DNA of 64,000 nucleotides from Silene latifolia. Lineage: Eukaryota > Streptophyta > Magnoliopsida > Caryophyllales > Caryophyllaceae. This document shows positions 22,796 to 34,254 of the stretch, piece after piece. The first letter of the stretch is position 1. Every line of letters starts with the position of its first letter. The position numbers and the translations under genes are program-made. Below the pieces are notes generated by a model. That model did no database searches, had not been told where the DNA came from, and was given only the letters and a program-made list of their open reading frames with translations. The stretch lies in NCBI RefSeq assembly GCF_048544455.1, contig NC_133529.1, positions 58,378,271 through 58,442,270 of the forward strand, given 5' to 3'.

Positions 22796-23341
22796 TTTTA
22801 GGCCCAAAATCTGGATATGGGCTGGTCTGCGGCAACGAGTCTGGAAGCAGTGTGGGACGCAGGGCGTCAGGGAGCTAGGGTGGCAGCATCAGCGTGCAGT
22901 GCAAGACATGGGCTTTGATCCGTATGGAAGAAGTATATAGAAATTCTATCACTTATCATATCCAATGGAGGAAAGTCCTATTCTACGTCAAATTAGGAAT
23001 AACTTGGAAGAAAAGCAAGAAACCCTAGTTGAGCAAGCTCCCCTATATAAGGGGCCTCAATGCAAAGAAGGAAGATCATCAAAAAATACAAGAATTATAC
23101 CTTAGCCTCCCTAGCATAACACACGAACTGTACTTCCCCTGGAGTTATAGAGAAAATCTTGGTGGGATTCCGTCTCCCCCCCGCGGTTATTTTCCAAATT
23201 AGGTTTTCCGCGTCACCAAAATTACTTGTGTTATTTATTTACGTCGCGCATTCAAATTATCATACAACAAACAAATAAATCGCAATAAGGACCTAACATT
23301 AAGACCGCTTTAACCCTAATTGGTAGAAATTTACCAAAACA
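22796..23341 (+). repeat. 3' LTR of element B
   Basis: 546 bp, same as the 5' LTR except about 22 substitutions and one base. It begins TTTTAGG where the 5' LTR has TGTTAGG, so the terminal TG has decayed. It ends AAAACA at 23341, followed by CCTAG. Confidence 0.93.
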
Positions 23342-23767
23342 CCTAGTCTGCAGAAGCTGTAATTAATTAAAGGTATGAACCAGGCCTTTTTCCTTGCTCT
23401 CGCTTCCCATTCATTGTCTTGTTTAAAATTGTATGAACAATGTTTGGTAAGCTCTAAGTTGATATTAAATTAACTGTTCATTTTTAATTTGTAGTTGGAG
23501 GAGTTTATCACAGAAGAGAGATACGATGGGGAACTACGCTAGTGGGATGGCTATGACCTTCCCATTAAATGCTTGAAAACGTTGGAGATTATTGGCTACA
23601 GGGGAGAGCCGGTCGACCTTGAGCTTGCATTCTTTGTGCTTGAGAATGCTAGTATGCTTGAAGAGATCATTATCGACTTTGCCCCACTCGATGACAACCA
23701 TAAGCAACAACGACTAGAAATCCTCCAGACGAAGCTACCACAAGCCCTAAAGTTAATAGTCAAGTAA
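23342..23767 (+). pseudogene. F-box/LRR/FBD pseudogene, 3' part
   Basis: Resumes the exon cut at 13120 (...IEASP | LQKL), then has a probable intron of about 135 bp ending TTTGTAG near 23493. A last exon follows, with LEEFITEERYDGELR, an in-frame TAG, and WDGYDLPIKCLKTLEIIGY. The end is a typical FBD C-terminus (FFVLENASMLEEIIIDFAPL ... LPQALKLIVK) with stop at 23765-23767. Together with 11978-13120 this is one gene separated by 10.2 kb of element B. Confidence 0.8.
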
Positions 23768-23911
23768 ACTTGTTGTCCTCAATTATGTATATTTATTTAT
23801 TTATAATACGAAGGAATATACAAGTAAAGCACTCTATTTATTTAATATTTTGTTAATAGTGAGATTTGTTTGCTCTCGTGTGGTGCTCGTCATGGATCCG
23901 ATCAGGGTTAA

Positions 23912-25226
23912 TGTAATACCCGCCCCGTTAGGGACCCATTGACCGTCGTTGACTGACCTTAGACACATGTCTAGACCTCTTGAGACCTTGTTGGGTCGAT
24001 CTTACGTTATAATAACCCTTGGGATTAGGAAGCTCGATCTAGCGTAGGCTACTCGATCGAGTAGCTCAGTGACTCGATAGAGTAGAGACCACTCGATCGA
24101 GTAAGTCTCATACTCGATCAAGTAAGTCGAGTTCAGCGGTAAAATATAAATCGTGAAGTCGTGAACCCAAAATCAGTTTTCATTTCATTTCTTCCTAAAC
24201 CTAATCGTCAGTACATCTCTCTCCTTCACCAACCTTCATCCCTTGGAACCTTTTGTGCTTTGAGACACCATGGGGATGGGAGGCATGAGTTAGGTAGTGG
24301 TGTTGTCGCCAGAACGCTGAGCGTAGGTAAGTCATCATCATCATAATTTTCCTTAGTTTTTGTTGTGGTTGTGTTTGTTAGTAATAGGGTTTGACATACT
24401 GCTTGTAATAGATGGTAATGGTGGTTATTTATCATCATATGGGGGTATGCAGTGTTGCTGCTAATTGCTAAAGGTAGGTTTTCCTACTCAGTACTGTTGA
24501 ATGTTTGGTATGTTGGTTGTGTTGTTAGTTGGTATTAGTTTTGTTTACATTGGTATTATGGTTGGTTGTTGTTGATTGTCTGTGGTTCGCGAGGTGCGTC
24601 CTTGGCTGAGTGGAGTCATCTCGGGAATGGCTTCACGCCCTTGATTTGCCCCTTGTGGTTTTGCCACAAGGGGGTGTGCACATTAATGGACATTGGTTAT
24701 GCACTCGGTGGAGATGAGCGGGGCTTAGGTGGGAAAGACTGCAGTCCCCCACTGGCAGTGTGGAATATCTATTGCGATGGATATTCTGGCAGGACTTTAC
24801 CCTCGGGTAGTCAGATGATTGATGGGTGATTGGAGGTGGAGTTGGGTTTGTGTATACCGTACTTTGTGTTTTATATTTCTTACGTTACTGAACTTGTGTG
24901 GTGTTTTCTGTGTTTCTCCTTGTGTTGTGTCTTTCGTGATCCATTATGGTGAGCAGTCAGTCTTAGCAGGTGTTGATGTGTGGAGCTGAACTGGGTGCTT
25001 TGGAGGGACGAGGTTATCAATGAGTCATGGCATGGATAGTACCACCGTAGTTGATAGTTGTTGTTATCAGTTGTACCTTTTCTTTTATTGAGTAAAACTT
25101 GTAATAAACATAATTGTTCTTTTATTGACGTTATGATATTTACTATTCCTCGGGAAACCGAGATGGTAATGCCCTTATCTGCTAGGGAAGGTCTTGTTAA
25201 GGCTCCTTGGTAGATGGGGTGTTACA
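23912..25226 (+). repeat. 5' LTR of element C1
   Basis: 1315 bp, TGTAATACC... to ...GGGGTGTTACA. It is alignable with the C2 LTRs, most clearly in the segment with ATGTGCACATTAATGGACA and the CCCCACTGGCAG box. The flank before it is GTTAA. Confidence 0.88.
24050..24132 (+). promoter_or_regulatory. Palindrome cluster in C1 LTR
   Basis: Two perfect ACTCGATCGAGT copies and two imperfect ones, ending about 10 bp before a TATA-like AAAATATAAA (24141-24150). This places the cluster in the U3 promoter-proximal region. A regulatory role is inference. Confidence 0.6.
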
Positions 25227-25229
25227 AAG

Positions 25230-25247
25230 TGGTATCACAGCCAGGTT
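25230..25247 (+). other. Primer binding site (tRNA-iMet type), element C1
   Basis: TGGTATCACAGCCAGGTT, three bases after the LTR, complementary to initiator tRNA-Met with one mismatch (consensus TGGTATCAGAGCC). Confidence 0.85.
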
Positions 25248-27060
25248 TTGGAACCTGTAAGCAATGAACCTAATGAATGTAATTAGTCTTGTAAAATGAA
25301 CCTGGTGTATGTGTGTTGGGAGCCCTTGAATTGCTTGATTTTGGGTGAGAAGGCGCCCTCATTCCAAAATTCTGGCCATAATATGCTTAAGCCAGCCACT
25401 CCGAATGAGAATATCGAGTCGGGAATGGTTTGTATGTATGTGTGTGTAGTGTACGAAATAGATATATGTATATAGATGAGTAGGAGATGATGTCTTGTGT
25501 GTGCAAGTGATATAATAGGAATGTGCAATTTGCTTGTATAGTAGTGTATGTGTAAGTGTATGTTGATGAATGGTGAGGTGCGTGGGAAGTATACCTGAGG
25601 ATATGTGGTGACGTGAAAGTGGTAATGGTTTTAAAGTTTGCCTTATTGATAGATGATATGAGCATGCTATGTAGTGTTGTAGAATTTGATATATAGATAA
25701 GTGGGATGCCGTAATTGATATGAACGCATCTGTGAATTTAAGAGCTTGATATGTGTAGAATTGAAATGCAAAAGTATGAGTAGAAAATTGTTGTTGTTAT
25801 AAGTAGATATGTGAGTTAAAGTATGTCATGGCCGAATTGAATCGTATGTTGTTTGGAATGTAGTAGAATAGGAGTAATAATGTTTTATTGCGGTAATCGT
25901 GTTATATCCTAAGTAATGTTAATCAATAGTGGGGGTATAGAAATAATTAGTGATGAGTTCTAAGAATGCCTTAGACTCCGAACGAATTGTTATTTTGCAG
26001 GGATGACTAGTCAAAACCGTAATGTTTGTCGCTTGTTTTAATTTACTCAACCGATTAAGAGGAGCAATTCGATCGAGTAAGCCTTACTAGACCGAGTAGC
26101 AAGGTAACTCAATCAAGTTTGATGGAAAACGGAATCAATGTTAATTCTGCCATCGTCAAAACTCGACCGAGCAACCTCAACTCGATCGAGTAGAGGCTAC
26201 TTTATCGAGTACCTCAGCCACTCGATCGAGTAACTGCGGCTACAGTAACACGGGATTTATAAATAAAATTTCGAGGCTTATAAACCTTCATCCCTTCATT
26301 CATTCTTCTTATTTCACCCTTTTAAAACCTAATTCTCCCTTAAACTTCCATCCTTACAAAACCTTGGTGATTTTGTTGTTTGATTCATTCCGCATCTCCT
26401 TAATTTCATTCCCTAAATCCGTTTGCAACCTATTCAAGGTAAATTCCTACTTCTCTTCTTTGATTCTAAATCAATTTGAGGCATGTCAGTGTTGGAATTT
26501 TATGGAATTTCGGTTTTTATACCCCAAATCTTGTGTTGTAATTGTTGTATTTTGATAGAAATCACCTTGAATCATTGTTATTGATGTTAGAAATTGCAAA
26601 ATTGAACCGATTTATGACTATATGTGAACCAATTTTTCTAGGGTTTACTCTTGAAATCTGATTTTTGTTCATCTTTTGCATCTTTAAAGGTCGAAATATA
26701 GTAGATAATGCTACTAATATCATGTTTAGTGCTTGATTTTGGTTAATTTTCTCCAAAATTCCGTCTTAAAAGTGCCCAAGACTGAAAGTTTGCCCATTTT
26801 TGTGATAATAATCAATTTGTGAAGATATTTTGAAAGATTAAGATCCAATTACTTCTACCACTTGTGAAAACTTGATGTTTTGGATATTTGAAACCATCTT
26901 TTTATAGAAATATAAGATAAAGGGAAGTGGAAATTTCTTGTTTTGTCTCAAAATTTTCTTTGTTTAAGCGAATAAATCCACTGTAATTGTTGTTTTTCTC
27001 CACATGAATCCTTTGGAAAGTTTACTTTGATATTGTAAAACCCAATGTGTGGCTAAAACA
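25248..27060 (+). other. Non-coding leader of element C1
   Basis: AT-rich DNA of 1.8 kb with no reading frame related to a known protein. Holds a palindrome cluster (26041-26240) followed by ATTTATAAATAAAATTTC at about 26257 and a pyrimidine-rich stretch, resembling a second promoter and 5' untranslated region in front of the gene at 27061. Confidence 0.6.
26041..26240 (+). promoter_or_regulatory. Palindrome cluster upstream of the C1 gene
   Basis: Two perfect ACTCGATCGAGT copies near 26190 and 26219 plus several degenerate ones. A TATA-like TTTATAAATAAA follows within about 20 bp. The same arrangement occurs in C2 (47221-47424). Confidence 0.6.
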
Positions 27061-28594
27061 ATGTTGAAACAGATGCCGAGAGCTGTAATTGCAACCCGCC
27101 AAAGCAAGAGGTCACGAGCCACTGAGCCTGAGGTAGGGGAAGGAAGTCAGGGGCCTACAGTTCCACCAGTCCCTGACTACCCTACGGTCATCTTTGCTGA
27201 TTTTAAGAAAAGAGATGCTTTTGTAGAGTTGATGAGTCGCCGCATGAGACCCACAAGGTGCATCGACACGGGTATTTTGGAGGACCTAAAAATAGAGGTA
27301 GATGTCCGACACATATTTGAGACTCTGGGTTTGGAGGGGTTGTATCACCTAAGGAAACACTCTTACGCTTTTTTGACCTTAGAATTCATGAGTTCCTTCA
27401 CTTATGATGTGGTGGAGAAGATGGTAGATTTCCGGTTGATGAACACTAGTTTCTATCTGACCTTAGACCAGTTCGCCTATCACCTGAGGCTTGCACGGGC
27501 CAGGAAGTGATATCTTAGAGATGTCCCGACTGAGTGTGGTGCTAGTGGTTGCATGCCTTGTTTCACCGGTAGACCTGCCCCTACTTCAAGTAACATGTTA
27601 ATTAATGACATTCAGCATGTTACTTTGAAGATCTTTCTCCGAGCCCTGACCTATTTACTCTATGATAGGAAATATGTGAGTAAGCTCAACTCACACGAGG
27701 TTAGGTTGTTGGTCGCTTACCTGAACCCCACCCGAGTGGAGCGCGTTGCTTACAGTGCCCTGGCCATCGTGTGTACCAGTTTGGCCTTGATGGCCAAATC
27801 TCCGACCCGTTACCTCAGCTGTGGTGCTATTGCCACCCGCCTAGTAGAGAGGTTGACTAGTTTTGAGGCCTCCTCGACTCTCAAACCTTTGGTTCTGTCT
27901 GTTCCCACTTTAAGCAGGGCTTACTTTATCTCTCAGAAGTGGCTGAGGGTGTTGGATGATGGTGGGTTAGTTTGGAGGGTGAGAGGTAGGAGTTGGATGA
28001 GAGTACCTGACCCGGACCATCTTTCAGTGACTGAGCCATTGACTGCGATTGTGGTTGCATCGGACTCGGATGATGATGACCCCGCCCCTACCCATCAGAC
28101 ATACCTGATCATGGATGACCTTTTGGAGGAGATACCTGAGCTGGTCGGGGGAGGCCACGCTAGACCAGAGGACCAGGTACCCAGAGTGGGGAGAAGCCCC
28201 AGGAGAGTCCTAGCCAGTGCAGCCCGGTCCACCCCGGTATCAGTATCCCAGCTACCCTTCTTCTTTTATCCCATAGATGTAGGTGAGTGAGCTCATGGAG
28301 AGGGTGTCCAACGCCTTAGTGCTCCGGAACCTCCATAATATGGCCTACATATAGGGTGTGGGAACCAACTTAGCCCAACCGGTTTGGTGGCGAGGCGTAG
28401 GGAACAATAGTGGAGTCTTTCACTCCTACGGAGTGGACCCGACCATATGGAGAGTTCCTGAGAGCTATCCCTACGGATATCTAGCGCCATGGAGAGCAGG
28501 AGGAGACACTGGCACGAGAGCGACCACCGAAGGAGGCACATCAGGAGCCGGCACATCAGGTGGAGGAGGAGATGAGGAGATGAAGGAGGACTGA
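27061..28594 (+). pseudogene. Athila ORF1-like gene of element C1
   Basis: Starts at ATG 27061 (MLKQMPRAVIATRQSKRS). The region RCIDTGILEDLKIEVDVRHI, FLTLEFMSSF and FRLMNTSFYLTLDQFAYHLR is the pattern of the Athila ORF1/plant-mobile-domain-like family. The protein of element E (38078-39678) shows the same order. An acidic, glycine-rich tail closes it. Breaks: TGA at 27508-27510 in an otherwise continuing frame, a frameshift near 28288, and a TAG near 28353. It aligns with C2 from end to end. Its molecular function is not established; in Athila elements this gene lies downstream of pol. Confidence 0.75.
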
Positions 28595-28692
28595 GGTGGC
28601 GGCCACGACTGATTTCTTGTTGGTGTTATTTAGAGGACTTATGTTACTTGTTACATTCGTTTGATCGTACTTTGATTTATGTTGGTTGTATT

Positions 28693-29661
28693 TGTTGGAG
28701 CTTGTGTCCTCCACAAATTAGTGTGATAACATTTGTAAATCTCTTACAGGTTCACAAGGGTATACTTCGTATTTTAATCAGTTGATTAACGATTACCTAA
28801 TAACGGTTGGCTTGCTAGAAATTTTGACGTTATTATCATACAGATGGCGGTGATCAACTGGTCCCTAAAGGTCACACCTATAGGATGTGTTTGAGAGATG
28901 TGGTTATAGAAATATAATCACATTGATGCCTTATATGACTAAACAGTTAGTCAATGTGTTGATGAGACAATTATTAAATGAAGATTAAATAATATTAGTT
29001 GAGACGAATTAACTGTCAATTCGTAAATTGAATATAATAAGTTATATTTAATTAAATGTATGTAATGTTAGCTTGGACGAATTAATCTGTTAATTCGTAA
29101 TTAAATGTAATCGGTTATATTTAATATCAACAAGATGAATGTGTCATAGTGGTAATAGTGAGGGTACTCAAACCAAGAGGTCATGAGTTCGATCCTCAGA
29201 TGACAATTTACACATTTTATACATTTTTGTAATAACCGAAAATAAGGATTTTAGTCCTTATTATTTCGGTGGTTATGGACCGAAAAATAAAACAAGAAAA
29301 TCTACCCTAATCATCTATATACTCGGTTTGATAGGGTGATGAGGGATAGAATTTTTAACCTAATTTTTCTACCCATTCTTGCCTCCATCTCATCAGAAGA
29401 AAAACACAAAAACCTAAAATTAATCAGTTAATTTTTGGATCGATTCTAGCAAAATCAAAGGGCATTTCTCATATCGTCTTGGGTGCAACTGATAGGAGAA
29501 TATCATTGCGATATTGTTCATAGGCCATAAAAGCTAGGACCGAAGGTTATTTCTTAATCCTTTACGATTTTGTTTATGCAATTCATTTTATGACTAGTTA
29601 TCATCATTATAATTCGTTATAGTCCTTAAATTTAAAGGGATGCATACAGATAAATCCCACA
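28693..29661 (+). mobile_element. Solo LTR, copia-like, TSD GTATT
   Basis: Starts TGTTGGAGC and ends TCCCACA, 969 bp. Perfect 5-bp target duplication GTATT at 28688-28692 and 29662-29666. No internal retrotransposon sequence, so it is the product of LTR-LTR recombination. Homologous to 61917-62964 and to 239-825 (inverted). It contains a tRNA-like block absent from the other copies. Confidence 0.93.
29130..29208 (+). repeat. tRNA-like (SINE head-like) block inside the solo LTR
   Basis: A box-A-like TCATAGTGGTAATAGTG and a box-B-like GAGTTCGATCCTC about 35 bp apart, with AACCAAGAGGTCATGAG between them, as in heads of tRNA-derived plant SINEs. At this point the 61917 copy has a different ~170-bp sequence. 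No acceptor stem or poly-A tail is recognisable, so this is a fragment at best. Confidence 0.4.
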
Positions 29662-30333
29662 GTATTTGGCCATAAGGCCGTATTATGTTAGATTTTCTAG
29701 ACTTCTTATGCAGGTATGTGATGTCAGGGATGAAACCCCGGAGATTGTTATATTTTCTTTACTTAACGTTGCATGTGGAGGGCATTCTGACTTGCAGTTA
29801 CTCGATCGAGTGCCCTCAACTCGATCGAGTACCTGTTGTTGACCATTTAGAGAGTGTTCTGATCTCTAGGTACTCGATCGAGTATGCTTCACTCGATCGA
29901 GTACCCTAACCTGGACTCGATCGAGTGCCCCTGTTTGTGTTTTTAATCCGTTTCCTTGTATTAGTTGGCATCATGAGAGTACTTTGTTGATAACATATTT
30001 CGTTCTCATGGCTATTAATCACGTTCTTATGCTTTATATTTCAATACATGTGATATCAAGACGGTTTACTCTAGTTCTAATCCTATGTGCTTAACTAATT
30101 TCCTTGAGTATCATTCTAAACGGTGGTTAAGTTTATATCGTCGTTGGTGATACTTTCAAAGATAGTTATGTTGAGTAATCATATTTTCGTAATGTCGCAT
30201 AAGGAGTTAAGTTAATCTTCACATATATTGGCTTGGTACCAGTGCGCATAATTTAATCATTTTGTGTGTGTTATTTTCATTAAGATGTATTCACATGAAC
30301 ACATGTTCTACGAGTAATGTCAAAGAGGGTTAT
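29662..30333 (+). other. 3' region of element C1
   Basis: Continues the sequence after the C1 gene, comparable to 50188-50900 in C2 (ATAAGGCCG near the start, then a palindrome cluster, then AT-rich DNA). No gene is seen. Element D is inserted at 30334. Confidence 0.65.
29800..29935 (+). repeat. Palindrome cluster downstream of the C1 gene
   Basis: Five perfect copies of ACTCGATCGAGT in about 120 bp, the densest cluster in C1. Matched in C2 at 50350-50505. Confidence 0.85.
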
Positions 30334-30774
30334 TGTAGATACCCAGTTTCTGTTGAGTCTCCAACAAACACCCGATGATTATCGGACTACAACATGCTTA
30401 GGAATCGCAGCGTTTGATCGACAGTTTGTGTACAACTATACGTCGGAAAACTTAAAACGATTTCAAAAATAAAACATTTCAAAACTTTTCAAAAATACCT
30501 GGAGTGTTTAATGCATGACGACGGGTTCGCAATGACACTATATAGAGTCAAAACCGACACTGGACCAAAAACCGACTTAAAATTCAAATCCCGACTCCAA
30601 CAACGAGTCAAACCGAGTCAAACACAAAAAAGAAACCATTCAAATGATTCCATATTAAGATTTCCCGGAATCATACATGGTCAAGTACAACTCAAGTTCT
30701 TCCAAATCCTAGGATAGAACAAATCATGATTTCCTCGTGTGATAGTGACAAGACACCTCGAAGACGTGCGACGT

Positions 30775-32107
30775 GGCTCGCGCCTCTTTGAGCAGCCTAT
30801 GCGACCACGTCGCTCAAAACTCACAAAACCCCCCATTTTTCTATAAATACCCCTCAAATGCCACCATTTGAGAGTTACGCGAGTGTCCGCCCCCTCATCT
30901 CTCCCTTAAAATTCTAGACTCGACTTCTCAAGTCACAATCCGACACGTGTTTACGACCTACCGATCGTAAACACAAGCCTTACACATTGTTTTTTACCGT
31001 CATCGTGCATTAAACCACTTGACCGACCATCTCGACCACTACACCATCACTAAACTTAACAAAACACTCTTTTACTTTCCAAAACGGTTTTATACCGAGT
31101 TTTCCGACCAAACAACTTGATACACTTACGTCGATTTCTCGCCACAAACCTAGCATGTAAGTATGAGGGTGTAAAAATCTTCTTATCATTTTTTCATATG
31201 TTTCATGACTATAGCATGCTAAATCATGCATAACATGGTCCAAAACATGGGAAGAATGAGCCAAAACCGGATTTTTGGTTGAGGCAGAGGCTACATACGT
31301 AGCAAACAGGCTCGCGCCTAAAGCAGCCTGCCCAACCTAGATCCAAACCGTGTTTGGTCTCTTCATCTCTTTCATTTTATTTCATATTTGTAATCGGTTT
31401 TTACCATTTCAAATATTTTCAAACCCTTTTTTTATGACAAGTTTTTAATAATAAAACATTTTTCACCCTTGGTTCCTAATACCATGGCGGTTTAATCCGT
31501 GTTTCGGTGATAATATTTGGTTAATTACATTTCAAAAGGTATTTTAAAACCTTTTATTCCATTTATTTACATTTTGAAGGGTATTTTAAAGCCTTTCATC
31601 ATTTCTTTACATTTTCAAAACAAATGTATTAGTCATCAACACAAAGTCATCTTTGGTTCCATATACCATGTCGGATTTTAACCCGAGTACGATGATGAAT
31701 ATTGACTAATTACAAATAAATGAACTTAAAACAATTAGTTCATAATCATTTTCAAAACTATTCATGTCAAGCTTGCAAAATCGAACCCGACATCGAATAT
31801 TGTCAAACCAATGACGATTATTCAAGTCTCGTTCTTCAAATCAACACAAAGGCGGCCTAAACAGTCCTTTCAAATCAAAACGGGTTCAAACACCGAATTT
31901 TCAATACGTTTTACAAACTCTTTCAATGGTCAGAAGACATTTTCCATCGTCTGTTGACCCGCGCCTAAACAGGCCACTCACTTTTCTATTTTCAAACCAG
32001 GGCATACCCGTTTGTATCGCCAACGGGCTCGCACCTCTTATGCTGGTCTAATGCCGACCAGGGCAGACCCATTGGCATCACCAACAGGCTCGCGCCTCTT
32101 CTGGCTA
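30775..32107 (+). promoter_or_regulatory. GGCTCGCGCCTCTT-type motif copies in D LTR
   Basis: Copies or variants lie at 30775-30803, 31309-31330, about 31957-31974, 32025-32046 and 32087-32107, several followed by a GCAGCC/GGCTA(T) box. Two more lie at 63650-63772 upstream of D's accessory gene. The first is 38 bp before a TATA box. A role is inferred from position only. Confidence 0.5.
30841..30850 (+). promoter_or_regulatory. TATA box of D LTR
   Basis: CTATAAATAC preceded by a C-rich run and followed about 50 bp on by a C/T-rich stretch, a normal plant LTR promoter layout. Confidence 0.65.
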
Positions 32108-32362
32108 TCTAATGTAGGGTCTGTTCCCCTTCCAGCATTTGTCCAGGATGATCCCGACTTCGGTTGACCCGAATACAGGACGGATCAGATGACGAATCTG
32201 CCCATTCAACATCATATTTGCAAAACGCCTTACTAAGACAAATGGATCACATTATGCACCATAAACCTAATTCGGTAAATGGATGTTTAATTTCTGTCTT
32301 GCATGAAAATCATCATTAAATCCAACTCGACATCTTATACTTGATACTTGGATTAAACAAAC

Positions 32363-34116
32363 TGATGTGACCATAATTGGCGCATATTTAGCCCCCGAAT
32401 TAGCCTTGTTCCCATGCTTTTTAGTGCCTATTTGGGTCATTTCTTATCTTTAGTTCTTTGTTTTGCATATTCTTTGAGATTTTGATCCCTTGGTAGGAAA
32501 GGAGTAAGAATCTTGCATTTTCATGGCAAAACGAGACTAAATTGATCGAATTCAATGACCAAGCATCAAGGAGAGACAAGATTAGAAGGCCTTTGTACAT
32601 ATTATAGTAGAAGAGCAAAGTTGAGAAAGGATCCTTGAGTCCCCAAGGAAATCCCCAAGGAATTTTTGAAGAAAAGGGAAGAAAAGAAGAAGATTTGTTT
32701 CGATCGACAATCCGAGCGGATTGTCACCAATCCGTCCGTCCCGCAGCAGCACAATCCGAGCGGCTTTGCCTTAATCCGCTCGGATTCCACCTCAACAATC
32801 CGACCGGATTCCCCTGAATCCGCTCGGATTCCAACGCCAGAATCCGCCCGTCCCGACCTTATTCCGCCCGGATTCCAGCACAGCACGGATTGTCTTCTCC
32901 AAGCTACGAAGAAAGAAGCCCTTCTCTCGAAAAATACCGGGTCCTCCTTGCTCAACTTAAAAAGTGTAATTACTAGTTTAGCCCTTAGTTAACCCTAATG
33001 CATCCTCCCTAATTTCCACTATAAATACCCCATTAGTCTAATTAGAGGAGCATGTTCTTCTTATCAATAATTAGTGTAGTTAATATCAATCAAATCTCTC
33101 TTTAATATTGTAATCAAGTATTAATCAAGTTTTAATCCAAGTTTTAGTTCTTTAATCTCTCTCTTGTTCATCCTTTATTTTGGGTAATTGAAGATTATTT
33201 GGGTTATTGTTGGGAGATTGACAACCTCTCAATCAAGCATTCAAGTACTTCTTTTATCTTTGCTTTATTATTGGAATCATTAGTAGGTATACTCTTAATC
33301 CCTTTTTAATTATTGTTAATTACTTTCATTTATTCATCATGTTTCATATTGTTGGTATGATTGACAACCTTGCTAGCATGATCAACATGATAATGAGTGA
33401 GTAGTCTCTTAGCTAGGGTTAATGGGTGATTAGGGGAAACCAACATGGGGAATGATTCATGCTTAATCTAATATGCTTTCATGTTTTATTTGCTTGCTTG
33501 TTTTGATCTTAACTCATGCACATGTTATATTTGATGAAATGCTAAGCCTATGAATCCTTGCATTTACTATCATCTTCTATCATTTCAATGAGACTTGTAA
33601 GACATAACCCAACTCGAGTCTCATTAGACCATGCATGTTGTTGAGTAGGGAAGATTAAGTCGACTTGTAGGTGTTGTACAATCTAATCGATTCGGCTCCG
33701 GGACCCAAACTTTCCTAGGATTGTAAGATATAACCCAACTCAATCCATCACAACAATAATTGCTTGCTTATAATTTGAGAACATGTTTGTATGATCATAT
33801 CCCATGATTCCCCTATGATCCCATGACACCCTAGTGCCTTTAATCAATTGTTTACATCCCTTTAATTCATCTTGCTTGTTTATTTTCATTGCTATTTTAG
33901 TTTAGTGACCTTCTACATCAACCCAATTTGTGACACCCCTTAGACACCACTAGTTGCAATAGAATTCTCATTTCAATACCCGTCCCTTGGGATCCGACTT
34001 TTACTTGCCTCTTTACTAATTTTAGAGTTGTTTGTGAAGCTATAAATTGTGTTTTGATTCGACCGTGACCCAACGACCACATCTTAATTTGTGAACACTT
34101 AGCGGGATCGCATCAA
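32363..34116 (+). repeat. 5' LTR of element E
   Basis: 1754 bp. A motif cluster of ATCCG-type repeats at about 32700-32895 precedes a TATA box (CTATAAAT, 33019-33026). Confidence 0.93.
32700..32895 (+). promoter_or_regulatory. ATCCG-type motif cluster, E LTR
   Basis: About nine units such as AATCCGAGCGGATT, AATCCGCTCGGATT and AATCCGCCCGTCC; several are near-palindromes. It repeats in the 3' LTR (about 42075-42255) and, in longer form, before the accessory gene (37385-37745). Confidence 0.6.
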
Positions 34117-34119
34117 AAT

Positions 34120-34137
34120 GGCGCCGTTGTTGGGGAC
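34120..34137 (+). other. Primer binding site (tRNA-Asp type), element E
   Basis: TGGCGCCGTTGTTGGGGA, three bases after the LTR; complementary to plant tRNA-Asp with two mismatches, as used by Athila elements. Confidence 0.85.
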
Positions 34138-34254
34138 GGTGTTTGTTTGATTTAGATTTCTTTTTATTGTTATTAGTTGTGTCTTTCTTCGCCTTGAGGA
34201 AGTAAAACTCCTCAAGGTTTGTTCTAATTGTTTTCGAGTTATTTGATATTTTGC

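Larger units (their letters stand above)
13121..23341 (+). mobile_element. Element B: complete Tat-lineage Ty3/gypsy
   Basis: A 10.2-kb element with LTRs 13121-13665 and 22796-23341, a tRNA-Lys primer site, gag-pol on the plus strand, an antisense accessory gene (22726-20591) and a purine tract before the 3' LTR. The flanks CCTGG (13116-13120) and CCTAG (23342-23346) are the 5-bp target duplication with one substitution. By hand I count about 22 substitutions and one indel between the LTRs (~4%), which implies an old insertion. It sits inside the F-box pseudogene. All ORFs except the integrase end are broken, and the RT active site reads YIDG. Confidence 0.95.
23912..30333 (+). mobile_element. 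Element C1: non-autonomous LTR element, 3' end displaced
   Basis: Same family as C2 (44953-52836): an LTR beginning TGTAATACCCGCC and ending GGGTGTTACA, an initiator-Met-type primer site, a long AT-rich leader, a single Athila ORF1-like gene (27061-28594) and clusters of the palindrome ACTCGATCGAGT at three places. No gag, protease, RT or integrase is seen between the LTR and 30333. It is interrupted by a solo LTR (28693-29661) and then by element D at 30334. Its 3' LTR should lie beyond the window. Confidence 0.85.
30334..32362 (+). repeat. 5' LTR of element D, first part
   Basis: TGTAGATACCCAG start, 2029 bp up to the element E insertion. No coding sequence. Contains several GGCTCGCGCC(T) motifs and a TATA box (30841). 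The second part is 43486-44059. Confidence 0.85.

Noticed and set aside
24161..24829. Short ORFs in the C1 LTR and first leader as host exons
   Set aside because: They lie within an LTR alignable to C2, are not conserved in frame and lack splice or family support.
29130..29208. Functional tRNA gene
   Set aside because: Box-like motifs only; no acceptor stem, anticodon arm or CCA-side pairing can be built.
32602..32992. Overlapping ORFs on both strands over the ATCCG motif cluster
   Set aside because: They arise from the repeated ATCCG units (Ser/Asp/Arg-rich shadow translations) and recur in the 3' LTR for the same reason.
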